Assembly: GCF_900162665.1 (NCBI RefSeq)
Contig: NZ_LT727813.1
Span: 214,213-278,212, forward strand
Direction of reading: 5' to 3'
Origin: Oceanobacillus sojae
Lineage (GTDB): Bacteria; Bacillota; Bacilli; Bacillales; Amphibacillaceae
Length of the DNA stretch: 64,000 bases
The translations under genes and the position numbers were made by a program. Under the pieces are notes generated by a model that made no database searches, was not told the DNA's origin, and saw nothing but the letters and a program-made list of their open reading frames with translations. Of the stretch, positions 1 through 8,731 are shown one piece after another (within the stretch, counting starts at the first letter, position 1; each line of letters begins with the position of its first letter).

Positions 1-535
1 GCTCTAAAACGCTAAATTCTACCCCGCCTATTTTTGGGATTTTTACTTCATCATTAACGTTATACTTTCTAATCATGTCATGCTCAGTACCATTATTTTC
101 ATATCCTTTATGCGCAAACCAGGCTTTTGTTTCCTCCATTTTATCCGGAATACCAGGGAAATAATGCCATGGATCGCGCCCCAAGAGAATTTGATTTGCA
201 CCAGCGGCCTTTAAATATGTTTCAGCGTTTGCTAATAATTTTGAGCCTATGCCCTGGTTTCTGTGCTTCCGGCTGACAAGAAGCACCTGAATCCATCCGG
301 TCGTCCTGCTCATATCAATCTTCTCTATTTCTTGATATATTTTTGCGACAACAAATCCGATAACATGACCTTCATTGTCCACGGCAATCATTGAGGCTGG
401 ACTGCATATATTTTCGTCAGTGAAACTATTTTGTTTAAATAACTCTTTTCGCATTGGGAAGCTGGCCCCAATTTCCTGATTCCATAATTGAACAATATCT
501 TCTATCCGTTCTTCATTCCATGGTTCTAACCTCAT
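1..535 (-). CDS. GNAT-family N-acetyltransferase, C-terminus cut by window edge
   Basis: The first 178 residues are visible; the rest lies beyond the left edge. A single GNAT fold is recognisable, with the acetyl-CoA-binding motif A around residues 88-101 (R-x-N-Q-G-I-G). Next comes a G-R-D-P-W-H-Y-F-P-G-I-P stretch (119-130) that I associate with longer two-domain GNAT proteins of about 300 residues, so a second domain may follow. The start ATG is chosen because a purine-rich AAGAAGGG lies upstream. It is on the same strand as the amino-sugar locus, about 100 bases after the RpiR regulator, and may be its last gene. Acyl acceptor unknown; acetylation of an amino sugar is only a guess from context. 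Confidence 0.8.
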   Translation of the reverse strand, partial: MRLEPWNEERIEDIVQLWNQEIGASFPMRKELFKQNSFTDENICSPASMIAVDNEGHVIGFVVAKIYQEIEKIDMSRTTGWIQVLLVSRKHRNQGIGSKLLANAETYLKAAGANQILLGRDPWHYFPGIPDKMEETKAWFAHKGYENNGTEHDMIRKYNVNDEVKIPKIGGVEFSVLE

Positions 536-637
536 GATTGATTATCCCTTCTTTTTTTGGATGGGTGTTGATATTAAAATTTATTTGTTCCTCTTATCAT
601 AAATAAAATCTAACCGAAAACGCATTCATTATCTTCC

Positions 638-1522
638 TTATTTTTTTATCTTTTCATATCCTTGTTTAAAGAAATCGACAGCAGCCCTTGTTTCATCCAG
701 GTGCTTCACCGTAACAGGATACTGCAATGCTGCCACACTCATAAATAAAATATCCATAACCTGCAGCTGCGCTATCCGGGAGGATGTAGCTCCGCTTCGG
801 AAAATAGGCTCTCTTGTCGTAGACGTATACAGCTTTATGTCTGCATGTTCTGTAACGGGCCATTTCCCGTATTTTGTCAGGCTGATTGTCTTCACTCCTC
901 TTTTTTTAGCAAGGTGAAGCATATTTGCTATTTCAATGGTTTCTCCAGAAAAAGAAATACCCACAACAACATCATTTTCACTCATATTGGCCAATACTAA
1001 TGCTGCTGTATGCATATCTTCAAAGGCATAGGCATTTTTATTAATCCGGATAAATTTTTGTACTGCGTCCTGAGCAATCATTCCCGACGCGCCAATACCG
1101 ACAAATAATATTTTTGATGCAGCATTCATCGATTGTATACCTGCCTGCAGCTGATCCATATCAATTAATTGTGCTGTTTCCCGTATGGTTTGTATACTGT
1201 TATTCGTCATTTTATCAATAATGGATAAAGAGGTCTCACCGGGATTAATGTCGCGGAAGCCGTATTCTTCTTTGCTTTGCAGATCACCTGCGATGCGGAT
1301 TTTTAAATCATGGAAGCCTTTCAGATTCAAAGACTTGCATAACCGGATTACTGCTGCTCCGCTTGTTTCACTGCGTTTCCCAAGCTCCTTGGCAGTTAAT
1401 GAAATGGCTGTTTCCGGATTCTTCAAAATATAATCAGCAATCTTTTTTTCAGATGGCGGGAGACTGGGCAGCATCTCATTCATTCTTGTTATTCCACCGT
1501 TCATAAAAGGCAATATGATCAA
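638..1522 (-). CDS. MurR/RpiR-family transcriptional regulator (HTH + SIS)
   Basis: The protein has an N-terminal RpiR helix-turn-helix (about residues 10-85; L-P-S-L-P-P-S-E-K-K-I-A-D-Y-I-L is typical). A C-terminal SIS sugar-phosphate-binding domain follows from about residue 135, with G-I-G-A-S-G-M and S-F-S-G-E-T. RpiR regulators usually sense phosphosugars. Sitting next to namZ, nagZ and a sugar importer, this one is probably the MurNAc- or GlcNAc-phosphate-responsive regulator, equivalent to B. subtilis MurR. The start is uncertain: TTG at 1522 has a GAGAG-type site upstream, and the ATG at 1504 is an in-frame alternative without a clear ribosome binding site. Usual length for the family. 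No murQ etherase or MurNAc PTS is present in the window. Confidence 0.88.
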   Translation of the reverse strand: MIILPFMNGGITRMNEMLPSLPPSEKKIADYILKNPETAISLTAKELGKRSETSGAAVIRLCKSLNLKGFHDLKIRIAGDLQSKEEYGFRDINPGETSLSIIDKMTNNSIQTIRETAQLIDMDQLQAGIQSMNAASKILFVGIGASGMIAQDAVQKFIRINKNAYAFEDMHTAALVLANMSENDVVVGISFSGETIEIANMLHLAKKRGVKTISLTKYGKWPVTEHADIKLYTSTTREPIFRSGATSSRIAQLQVMDILFMSVAALQYPVTVKHLDETRAAVDFFKQGYEKIKK

Positions 1523-1558
1523 CTCATTTCTTTTTCTCTCATCGAAGCTGTATTTCTT

Positions 1559-2710
1559 CTAACGATATAAAAGATATTTTTTCCTCATGTTTTTAAATAC
1601 TTCCAGCTCTCGTTTACTTTCCTCCAAATAGCTTTCCGCTTCCCCGTCTAAAATATATTTTCTTAAGCTTTTTGTTCCCGCCAGTAAATCAAAGAAATAC
1701 TTTCCATTTTCATTTTTGATAAACTGAAATTGGTTGGGATATAAATTTGCGATGGTTTCAACCAAGGTTACACCTGCCTGCAAGGAATGCAGTTTATCAC
1801 GGTTTTCAATATGAAGCTGCACGCCGCTGCAGGGTTCACCTTCATATTTTTGATAGGCAGGAACAAAAGAAACAGGACGGGCCAGGACGCCGGGTATTTT
1901 TTTATGGTTATATCCCTTCGCCAGCTTCTGCCCATCAATATATGGAGCTCCAATCCATTCAAACGGTTTTGCAGTTCCTCTCCCCTCGGATACATTGGTT
2001 CCTTCGATAAGGCAGGTGCCCGGGTATAAAACAGCTGTGTCGATAACAGGTGTATTCGGTGATGGCGGAACCCAAAATAAATCCGTATCGTCAAAATACA
2101 TACTGCGCTTCCAGCCTTCCATCGGTATGATAGAGAGATCACAAGTGTAAGCAAACTCATTTTTGAATAATAATGCCAATTCCCCTATCGTCATACCGTG
2201 GCGATTCGGGATTGGAAGTAAACCGACAAAAGAACGTAATTCCTTTTCTACCAGATTGCCCTCCATATTCAGTCCGGAAACAGGGTTGGGCCGGTCAAGG
2301 ACAATCAGTTTTTTTCCATATTCCATACAGGCTTCCATAACATAAGCCATTGTATAAATATACGTGTAGTATCTGGAGCCGATATCCTGTAAATCGAATA
2401 GGAGGACGTCCACATCTGCCAGCATTTCTTTACTCGGTTTTCTCATTTCTCCATACAAGCTGTAAACAGGTAATCCTGTGGCGTCATCAATTGAAGATGT
2501 TACTTTCTGCCCTTCTTTCGCATCTCCGCGAATACCATGTTCAGGACCGTATAAGGCAACAAGGTTAATTCCCGGGTGTTCAGCAAATAAATCAACAGCA
2601 GGCTGAAGCCTTCCATTCACACCTGTCATATTGGTAACGAGACCAATCCGCAGACCCTCCACCCGCTTATATCCTTTTTCTAAAAAAATATCCAGACCTG
2701 ATCGTACCAA
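1559..2710 (-). CDS. namZ: DUF1343 exo-beta-N-acetylmuramidase (NamZ), cytoplasmic form
   Basis: A full-length DUF1343 protein, similar to B. subtilis NamZ/YbbC, which releases terminal MurNAc from peptidoglycan fragments. Recognisable stretches are G-L-V-T-N-M-T-G-V near the N-terminus, Y-G-P-E-H-G-I-R-G, L-F-D-L-Q-D-I-G-S-R-Y-Y-T-Y, and V-S-E-G-R-G-T near the C-terminal half. The start is the TTG at 2710, because a strong GGAGGTG lies 7 bases upstream; the upstream in-frame ATG would contain that site. No signal peptide is present, unlike the secreted B. subtilis enzyme, so it should act in the cytoplasm on imported saccharides. It follows the DUF624 gene by about two dozen bases and belongs to the same leftward operon. 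Confidence 0.9.
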   Translation of the reverse strand: MVRSGLDIFLEKGYKRVEGLRIGLVTNMTGVNGRLQPAVDLFAEHPGINLVALYGPEHGIRGDAKEGQKVTSSIDDATGLPVYSLYGEMRKPSKEMLADVDVLLFDLQDIGSRYYTYIYTMAYVMEACMEYGKKLIVLDRPNPVSGLNMEGNLVEKELRSFVGLLPIPNRHGMTIGELALLFKNEFAYTCDLSIIPMEGWKRSMYFDDTDLFWVPPSPNTPVIDTAVLYPGTCLIEGTNVSEGRGTAKPFEWIGAPYIDGQKLAKGYNHKKIPGVLARPVSFVPAYQKYEGEPCSGVQLHIENRDKLHSLQAGVTLVETIANLYPNQFQFIKNENGKYFFDLLAGTKSLRKYILDGEAESYLEESKRELEVFKNMRKKYLLYR

Positions 2711-2733
2711 TCCTGTACACCTCCACATCTATT

Positions 2734-3351
2734 TCACGCAAGACCTTCTTCCATTTTGGAGAAGGTTAAATGAACACCCCACATGATGATATATGCAAAT
2801 ACACTTCCCCCGAAGAAAAATAACAATGCAGGGATTGTCATAAACGAAAGATATGTTAAAGCAATAATAATTCCAAGCAGAAACACTGTTAATAAAGGAT
2901 GTCCAATTCCGATGAGTAATGCCCATTTAATATAATCCAATGTCCGTAATTGGAAATGTGCAAAAATCGGAAAGAGAAAAAGAGCAATCACTGATAATAA
3001 CAAAAACAATCCAACAACCGCAAAACTTGCCACCGTGTATGCGATATGCTCCTGCGTCCGTAAAATTTGAAATTCCATTGTCATCAAATAGCCTGCTCCA
3101 GCCAAAATGTATCCTAAAACATTTATTCTCAGAAATTCTTTTTTATAGGACTTCCAAAAAACATTAAATACGGATATATCCTTTTCGCCATTAACCCATT
3201 TTCTTACGACCGCAAACATTGCTGCCGTCGCAGGAAATAAACCGAATAAACCAAGACCGAGCAGCGTGAATGCAATCCATAGTAAATTCAGACAGGCAAA
3301 TCTTGTCACCCATACAGCAAAGCGATAATACCCCTCAACAAAACCACTCAT
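2734..3351 (-). CDS. DUF624 (YesL-type) membrane protein
   Basis: About 205 residues with four to five hydrophobic segments. The family usually sits beside CUT1 sugar ABC permeases in Firmicutes, and that is exactly its position here. The ATG at 3351 is preferred over the longer in-frame start at 3387, because GGGAGG lies 8 bases before it. The molecular role of DUF624 is not established; an accessory role in oligosaccharide import or its regulation is inferred from context only. The next gene, namZ, follows closely, indicating co-transcription. Confidence 0.85.
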   Translation of the reverse strand: MSGFVEGYYRFAVWVTRFACLNLLWIAFTLLGLGLFGLFPATAAMFAVVRKWVNGEKDISVFNVFWKSYKKEFLRINVLGYILAGAGYLMTMEFQILRTQEHIAYTVASFAVVGLFLLLSVIALFLFPIFAHFQLRTLDYIKWALLIGIGHPLLTVFLLGIIIALTYLSFMTIPALLFFFGGSVFAYIIMWGVHLTFSKMEEGLA

Positions 3352-3404
3352 CACCTTTCCCTCCCGTTCTCTCCGGACTCCTTTCATATCTGCCGGCTGC
3401 TCTC

Positions 3405-4292
3405 TTATTCTTTAATAGAACCTATTAAAACGCCCTGGACAAAAAAACGTTGGACAAATGGGTAAACTAATAATAATGGCAATGATGATACAATAATCAC
3501 TGCATACTTGATCAGACCGGCTGTTTTCACCTGATCTACCAGCGATTCTGCTGATCCGCCCGGGTCATTCAGCTGCATCTGGTTTACCACCAGAATCTCT
3601 CTTAAAATTAATTGCAGCGGGTACTTATCTCGATCTGATAAATAAATTAAAGCGTTAAAGTACTGGTTCCATAAATTTACTGCATGAAACAGCGCCATTA
3701 CCGCAATAATCGGCAGAGACAGCGGTAATACCATCCGGATAAAAATATAGAAATCCGAGGCACCATCAATTTTAGATGCTTCCACTAATTGATCCGGGAT
3801 ACTTTGCTGAAAAAAAGCTCTTGCCACAAGAATGGACCAGGCCCCTACCACGTTCGGAATAATAATCGCCCACATCGTATCCAGCATTCCCATTGATTTC
3901 ACAACGAGGTAAGTTGGAATTAAACCTCCGTTGAACAGCATTGTAAACAACACAAACCAGAGGATAAGCTTCTTCGCCATTAATTCTTTACGTGATAAAG
4001 CATAGGCGCATGGTAATAAAACAAATAAATGAATGGCAGTTCCTACGATGGTATAAATAATGGTATTTCTGTATCCGAGCCAGATGGCATCATTGGCAAA
4101 TACACGCTCATACCCTTTAAACGTAATATCGACCGGCCAGAGCCACATTTTCCCTGAGCTGACTGCCTGCGGATCACTGATAGAGGCACTTAGAACAAAG
4201 ATTAATGGGTAGACAATTAATACTAAAATGATGAGAAGAAATATTGTATTTATCAAATCAAAGCCTTTATCCGACAGCGTAAACCTTTTCAT
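3405..4292 (-). CDS. Carbohydrate ABC transporter permease, LplC/YtcP type (CUT1)
   Basis: Six predicted membrane segments and the cytoplasmic EAA loop V-E-A-S-K-I-D-G-A-S (roughly two thirds along), which docks the ATPase. This is the MalG-like partner of the adjacent permease. The ATG at 4292 is chosen: AAGGAGG precedes it by 8 bases and lies just after the stop of the upstream permease. The two permeases form the membrane channel of an oligosaccharide importer. No ATPase gene is present in the cluster, so a shared MsmX-type ATPase elsewhere in the genome is expected, as is usual for this class in Bacillaceae. Confidence 0.93.
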   Translation of the reverse strand: MKRFTLSDKGFDLINTIFLLIILVLIVYPLIFVLSASISDPQAVSSGKMWLWPVDITFKGYERVFANDAIWLGYRNTIIYTIVGTAIHLFVLLPCAYALSRKELMAKKLILWFVLFTMLFNGGLIPTYLVVKSMGMLDTMWAIIIPNVVGAWSILVARAFFQQSIPDQLVEASKIDGASDFYIFIRMVLPLSLPIIAVMALFHAVNLWNQYFNALIYLSDRDKYPLQLILREILVVNQMQLNDPGGSAESLVDQVKTAGLIKYAVIIVSSLPLLLVYPFVQRFFVQGVLIGSIKE

Positions 4293-4305
4293 CTTCCAAA
4301 CCTCC

Positions 4306-5253
4306 TTACCATAGACTGTTGTCACTTACTTTTCTGGCTACAGAGTTAAATAGGACGAGTAGTGCGATGTTGATTGCCGAGTCGAACAGTCCAATTGCCG
4401 CTGCAAAGCTGTACTGCCCTTCCAAGAGACCCGTCTGATAGACAAATGTCTGAATCACATCAGATGTTTTGGCATTCAGATTATTTTGCATCAGCAGTAC
4501 TTTCTCAAAGCCGACTGTCATAAAGCTGCCAATGTTTAGAATAAATAGCACAACAATCGTCGGCAGAATGCTTGGGATATTAATATGGAAAATACGCTGA
4601 AGCCGGGATGCGCCATCCACTTTTGCTGCTTCATGCAATTCCGGATTAACACCGGATAATGCTGCCAGATAAATGATGGAGCCCCAACCGAGCGTCTGCC
4701 AGACCCCAGACCATGTAAAAACGTGTCTGAACCAGCCCGGGCTTGTCAGGAAATTTACTGGATCTCCGCCAAAGAACAAAATAAGACGGTTCACTAAGCC
4801 GGTTGTAGGGTCTAAAAAGATTACAATCATTCCTACTACAACAACGACAGAAATAAAATGCGGAGCATAGGTTAATGTTTGTGCCCATCTCTTAAATATA
4901 CTATTTTTCACTTCATGCAGAGAGAGTGCCAGAATAATAGGCAATGGGAATAAGATTAATTGATACGCACTTAAAATCAGCGTATTTTTAAGCAGTCTCC
5001 AAAAATAGTATGAATTGAAAAAGCGCTCGAAGTGATCAAACCCGACCCAGGGACTGCCCCAGATCCCCAGGTTGGCAAAAAAGTTTTTGAAAGCAATCTG
5101 TACGCCATACATCGGGATATAATGTAATAAGATAAAATACGCAACCGCCGGAAGTAAGAAAACATATATTTGCCAATTTCGGGCAAAGTTCTTTCTCACT
5201 TGATCGAATTTACTTTGGGCAGGTACAGAAATATCATTTTTTACTCCCTTCAT
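4306..5253 (-). CDS. Carbohydrate ABC transporter permease, LplB/YteP type (CUT1)
   Basis: A 315-residue MalF-like permease with an extended N-terminus, six hydrophobic segments and the EAA loop H-E-A-A-K-V-D-G-A-S followed by R-I-F-H-I-N-I-P. AGGAGG lies 7 bases before the ATG. It is preceded on the minus strand by the binding-protein genes, separated by a stable hairpin, and followed closely by the second permease. Assignment to the LplB/YteP group rests on length, the F-K-N-F motif after the first membrane segment, and the companion YtcQ-like binding proteins. Substrate is inferred from the flanking glycosidases to be a cell-wall amino-sugar oligosaccharide. Confidence 0.93.
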   Translation of the reverse strand: MKGVKNDISVPAQSKFDQVRKNFARNWQIYVFLLPAVAYFILLHYIPMYGVQIAFKNFFANLGIWGSPWVGFDHFERFFNSYYFWRLLKNTLILSAYQLILFPLPIILALSLHEVKNSIFKRWAQTLTYAPHFISVVVVVGMIVIFLDPTTGLVNRLILFFGGDPVNFLTSPGWFRHVFTWSGVWQTLGWGSIIYLAALSGVNPELHEAAKVDGASRLQRIFHINIPSILPTIVVLFILNIGSFMTVGFEKVLLMQNNLNAKTSDVIQTFVYQTGLLEGQYSFAAAIGLFDSAINIALLVLFNSVARKVSDNSLW

Positions 5254-5270
5254 TCTCTAACCTCCTGTTT

Positions 5271-5302
5271 ATCAACGGCTGGGCATAAATCCAGCCGTTG
5301 AT
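5271..5302 (-). repeat. Intercistronic hairpin between binding protein and permease genes
   Basis: A perfect 12-bp stem (5271-5282 with 5291-5302) with an 8-base loop, lying between the lipoprotein stop and the permease start. No U-run follows it on the minus strand. Such hairpins often protect the upstream binding-protein mRNA and lower permease expression; that role is inferred. Confidence 0.7.
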
Positions 5303-5333
5303 AAATTCAACTTCTATTCAGGATGAGAAGCTT

Positions 5334-6953
5334 TTAATTTTCCTTATAGCGTTCATAAGCTGCTTGCTGGATTTCCATGTACTCGTCATAGCCCATGTTC
5401 TTAACAGTTTCCACATACGCATCCCATTCAGCGAAATCATTCTCTCCTGTAATAAAACTGGCCTGCATCTCTTCTACATATTTTTGCAAGTCTGTTTCCA
5501 ATACAGCAATACGGTCATTTTCTTCTGCTGTATACGTAAACGCCGGCCAAATTTCTTCAATTAAATACGGTTCTAATTGCTCTGCAGCTTCTACATCAGT
5601 TGGCGCATTCTCTGAGCCGGTGAAGAAGTCATCTGTGATAATAACCGGATGATTTCCGCCCGGATTAATAATATATTCTGCCAGTGCCTGCGTCAGCGTT
5701 AGTCCATCCGGATTATCCGTTATTTCCTCTGTCAGCTTCGGACCTTCCTCTGTTTCTTCATAGGTCACACCTTCAATACCCATAAAGAACATTTTTTGTC
5801 CTTCCTCGCTCCAGAAATAATCAATCCATCTCAACGCAGCTTCCGGATTTTCATTTTCGCTTGTGATCAGGAAATTCCCCAATGAAAGGACAGGAGAGGT
5901 AATTCCTGTATACATTTTCGTACCATCCGGACCTTCAAGTGCATTCCCCGGAATAAACTGGCCGCCTACTTCATTTCCGTATAATTCCATCGGATTATAA
6001 AACTGTACCGCTCCATAAAGATCATCTGCTGCATTTGCCAAGTGCTGATCAACCTCTAAGGAATAAATATTCTGCTCAATCAGCTCTTCCTCATAAAGCT
6101 TATTCAGATATGTCAACATTTCTTTATATTGGTCATCAATAGGGTAGAACCGGAGATCCCCTGAATCCGGATTACTATCAATTAAGGTATGAAGCTGACC
6201 ACGATTTTGCACGCCGAATGCTCCTGATATCCAGTGAATAATACGGGACATTTCCGCTACACTGCTTAATGGAATTTCATCATTTTTTCCATTCCCGTTC
6301 AAATCTGTTTCTTTCACTGCTTTCAAATACTCATAGAATTCATCTGTCGTCTCCGGATTATCCATGTCGAGCTGCTCTAACCAGTCTCCATTCACCCATC
6401 CTTTGGCACCGATTAATAAGGATGAAAAATCTGGTGAGTAGACGGTCGGAATAGAATAAATATTTCCATCCGGGAACGTAATTCCTTTTCGGATATCCGG
6501 GTTTTCATCCAGTACTTTTTTGATATTTGGCGCATATTCTTCAATCAAATCATTTAAAGGGATAAATGTGCCCTGACCGCCATACTTTTGAACATCGGAA
6601 ACTGGCAGGTTGGCAGCGTAAAAAACATCCGGCAAATCCCCGCTTGCAAGTGCAAGGTTTCGTTTTTCTTCTAACCCGTCTGCCGGCACCATATTCCACG
6701 TAATATCCATATTTGTCATTTCTTCATATTCATTTAAAAGTAAAACGTCATTCCAATCGTCCGCTGTTGTTGCTGCTTTGCCGGCAAAGATTTCTAGTTC
6801 AACTGTATCATCCACAATTGGCATGCCTTCTGTATTTAAATTATTTAAAGCCTCTTCACTGCCGCCGACATCCTCGTTGTTTTCTTTATTACATGCGGCT
6901 AATGCGATGAACGGCACCGCCGCCATGATAATAAATTTCTTCTTGATATTCAC
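5334..6953 (-). CDS. Extracellular solute-binding lipoprotein for oligosaccharide uptake (YtcQ/LplA-like), copy 1
   Basis: 539 residues with a lipoprotein signal peptide ending L-A-A-C (Cys21), then a family-1 sugar-binding fold (L-A-L-A-S-G-D-L-P-D-V-F near residue 105 is typical of this group). It should capture substrate outside the membrane for the two permeases. It is a clear paralogue of the next gene to the right: both share the post-lipobox G-G-S-E-E-A-L segment, the same length and the same Y-D/E-Y-M-E-I-Q C-terminus. The pair looks like a tandem duplication, and the copies may differ in ligand range. Same operon as the glycosidases. Confidence 0.93.
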   Translation of the reverse strand: MNIKKKFIIMAAVPFIALAACNKENNEDVGGSEEALNNLNTEGMPIVDDTVELEIFAGKAATTADDWNDVLLLNEYEEMTNMDITWNMVPADGLEEKRNLALASGDLPDVFYAANLPVSDVQKYGGQGTFIPLNDLIEEYAPNIKKVLDENPDIRKGITFPDGNIYSIPTVYSPDFSSLLIGAKGWVNGDWLEQLDMDNPETTDEFYEYLKAVKETDLNGNGKNDEIPLSSVAEMSRIIHWISGAFGVQNRGQLHTLIDSNPDSGDLRFYPIDDQYKEMLTYLNKLYEEELIEQNIYSLEVDQHLANAADDLYGAVQFYNPMELYGNEVGGQFIPGNALEGPDGTKMYTGITSPVLSLGNFLITSENENPEAALRWIDYFWSEEGQKMFFMGIEGVTYEETEEGPKLTEEITDNPDGLTLTQALAEYIINPGGNHPVIITDDFFTGSENAPTDVEAAEQLEPYLIEEIWPAFTYTAEENDRIAVLETDLQKYVEEMQASFITGENDFAEWDAYVETVKNMGYDEYMEIQQAAYERYKEN

Positions 6954-7031
6954 AAGAAATACCCCCAGGCTTTTTATTCTATTATAAGGCGGAAAAAGGA
7001 AGAGTCCTCCTTCTCTCCACCTGCGAGGCTA

Positions 7032-8645
7032 TTACTGACCTTCTTCATAACGTTCCAGTGCTTTCTCCTGAATTTCCATATACTCATCAAGTCCCATTTC
7101 TTCCAGTGTCTTCACATAGTTATCCCACTCATTAAACGACGTTTCTCCTGTAACAAATTGCGCTTCCATCTCAGCAACATACTTTTGAATATCTGCTCCC
7201 AAAGACTCTAATGTTGCCTGTTCCTCTTCTTCATAGAAGAAAAACGGCCAAGGCTCTTCAATCAGATAAGGAGCCATATTTTCTGCATTTTCAAGATCTT
7301 CAGGCTGAAACTCCGGCGCTGTCGAATATTCCGGATTCTCAATAACCGGGTGTCCTCCGCCTGGATTAATGATATACTGTGCCAATGCTTCCTGAACGGT
7401 TAAGCCATCAGGATTATTTGTAATTTCCTCTGTCAGCTCCGGTCCGTCCGGTGTTTCTTCATAGGTTTCTCCTTCTAATCCCATAAAGAACATCTTCGCC
7501 CCTTCATCACTCCAGAAATAATCAATCCAGCGAATCGTTGCTTCCGGATTCTCATTGACATTTGTAATAGAGAAGTGTCCCAGGCTATTTACAGGTGAAA
7601 TAACGGAAGTAAACAGTTTATCTCCATTCGGGCCTTCCAGCGCATTCCCCGGAATATACCGGCCTCCCACTTCTTCTCCAAAATAATCTTTCGGATTGAA
7701 AAAGTTCATTGCAGCATATTTTCCTTCAGCACCATTTGCGAGAAAATGATCCACTTCAATAGAGTAGATATTTTGTTCAATCAAGCCTTCTGTATACAGT
7801 TTGTTCATGTATTCCAGCAATTGTTTGTATTCATCTGCTGCCCGGTAAAAGCGTAATTCCCCAGTTTCCGGATTTTCATCAATCGAACCATGCAGAATTC
7901 CTTTATTCGAAACACCAAATGAACCAGTCAGCCAATGAAATAAGCGATCCATAGAGACACTGCTGAACGGGATAACATCATTGCCATCAACGGATAATTC
8001 TTTTGCTGCTTTTAAATATTCATAAAATTCATCTGTCGTTTCCGGGTTATCCATCCCTAATTCATCTAAAATTTCTTTGTTAATCCAAGGTTTATCATCC
8101 ATCAGTGAGGTTGGAGAATCCGGATCTCTCAATCTTGGAATTGCATAAATATTCCCATCTGGAAAGGTGATACCTTTTTTAATTTCCGGATATTTCTCCA
8201 GGTATGCTTTAATATTCGGAGCGTACTCATCGATTAAATCATTCAGAGGAATAAAGATACCCTGCTCACCGTACTTATATAAATCTGAATTTGGCATATA
8301 AGATCCATAGAAAAGGTCTGGTAAATCACCGCTTGCAAGGGCGAGATTTCTTTTTTCCTGCAACCCGTCAACAGGAACCTGATTCCAGTTCATGTCTATA
8401 TTCGTCATTTTTTCATACGCATTTAAAACAGGGACATCATTCCAATCTTCCGCAGTTGAAGCCGCATGCCCGGCAAAGACATCCAATGTTATTTCATTCT
8501 CTACAATTGGCATGCCTTCCTGATTCAGATTCTCAAGTGCTTCCTCACTTCCGCCCGCCTCCTCTTTTTTATCATTGCTGCATGCAGTAAGCATAAATAA
8601 AAAGGAAACGCATAATAGAAACAGGACTTTTTTCTGGAATTTCAT
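7032..8645 (-). CDS. Extracellular solute-binding lipoprotein for oligosaccharide uptake (YtcQ/LplA-like), copy 2
   Basis: 537 residues, lipobox L-T-A-C (Cys22), collinear with the neighbouring paralogue over its full length. It shares motifs such as E-D-W-N-D-V, L-A-L-A-S-G-D-L-P-D, P-D-G-N-I-Y-A/S-I-P, F-I/Y-P-G-N-A-L-E-G-P and I-N-P-G-G. The two copies have visibly diverged, so this is an older duplication rather than an assembly artefact. It lies downstream of nagZ in the transcript and upstream of copy 1. Role: extracellular substrate capture for the CUT1 importer, membrane-anchored by diacylglycerol. Confidence 0.93.
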   Translation of the reverse strand: MKFQKKVLFLLCVSFLFMLTACSNDKKEEAGGSEEALENLNQEGMPIVENEITLDVFAGHAASTAEDWNDVPVLNAYEKMTNIDMNWNQVPVDGLQEKRNLALASGDLPDLFYGSYMPNSDLYKYGEQGIFIPLNDLIDEYAPNIKAYLEKYPEIKKGITFPDGNIYAIPRLRDPDSPTSLMDDKPWINKEILDELGMDNPETTDEFYEYLKAAKELSVDGNDVIPFSSVSMDRLFHWLTGSFGVSNKGILHGSIDENPETGELRFYRAADEYKQLLEYMNKLYTEGLIEQNIYSIEVDHFLANGAEGKYAAMNFFNPKDYFGEEVGGRYIPGNALEGPNGDKLFTSVISPVNSLGHFSITNVNENPEATIRWIDYFWSDEGAKMFFMGLEGETYEETPDGPELTEEITNNPDGLTVQEALAQYIINPGGGHPVIENPEYSTAPEFQPEDLENAENMAPYLIEEPWPFFFYEEEEQATLESLGADIQKYVAEMEAQFVTGETSFNEWDNYVKTLEEMGLDEYMEIQEKALERYEEGQ

Positions 8646-8731
8646 TCTAAAATCCCCCCCAAATTTTCTTTATCAGTTTATTAGCCTCTGTTACACATTT
8701 TTTCCTCCCTCCCTTTGCAGATGAAAGTAAA

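Noticed and set aside
1747..2345. Several overlapping ORFs on either strand within namZ
   Set aside because: Shadow frames of a well-recognised DUF1343 gene, with no start sites or family resemblance.
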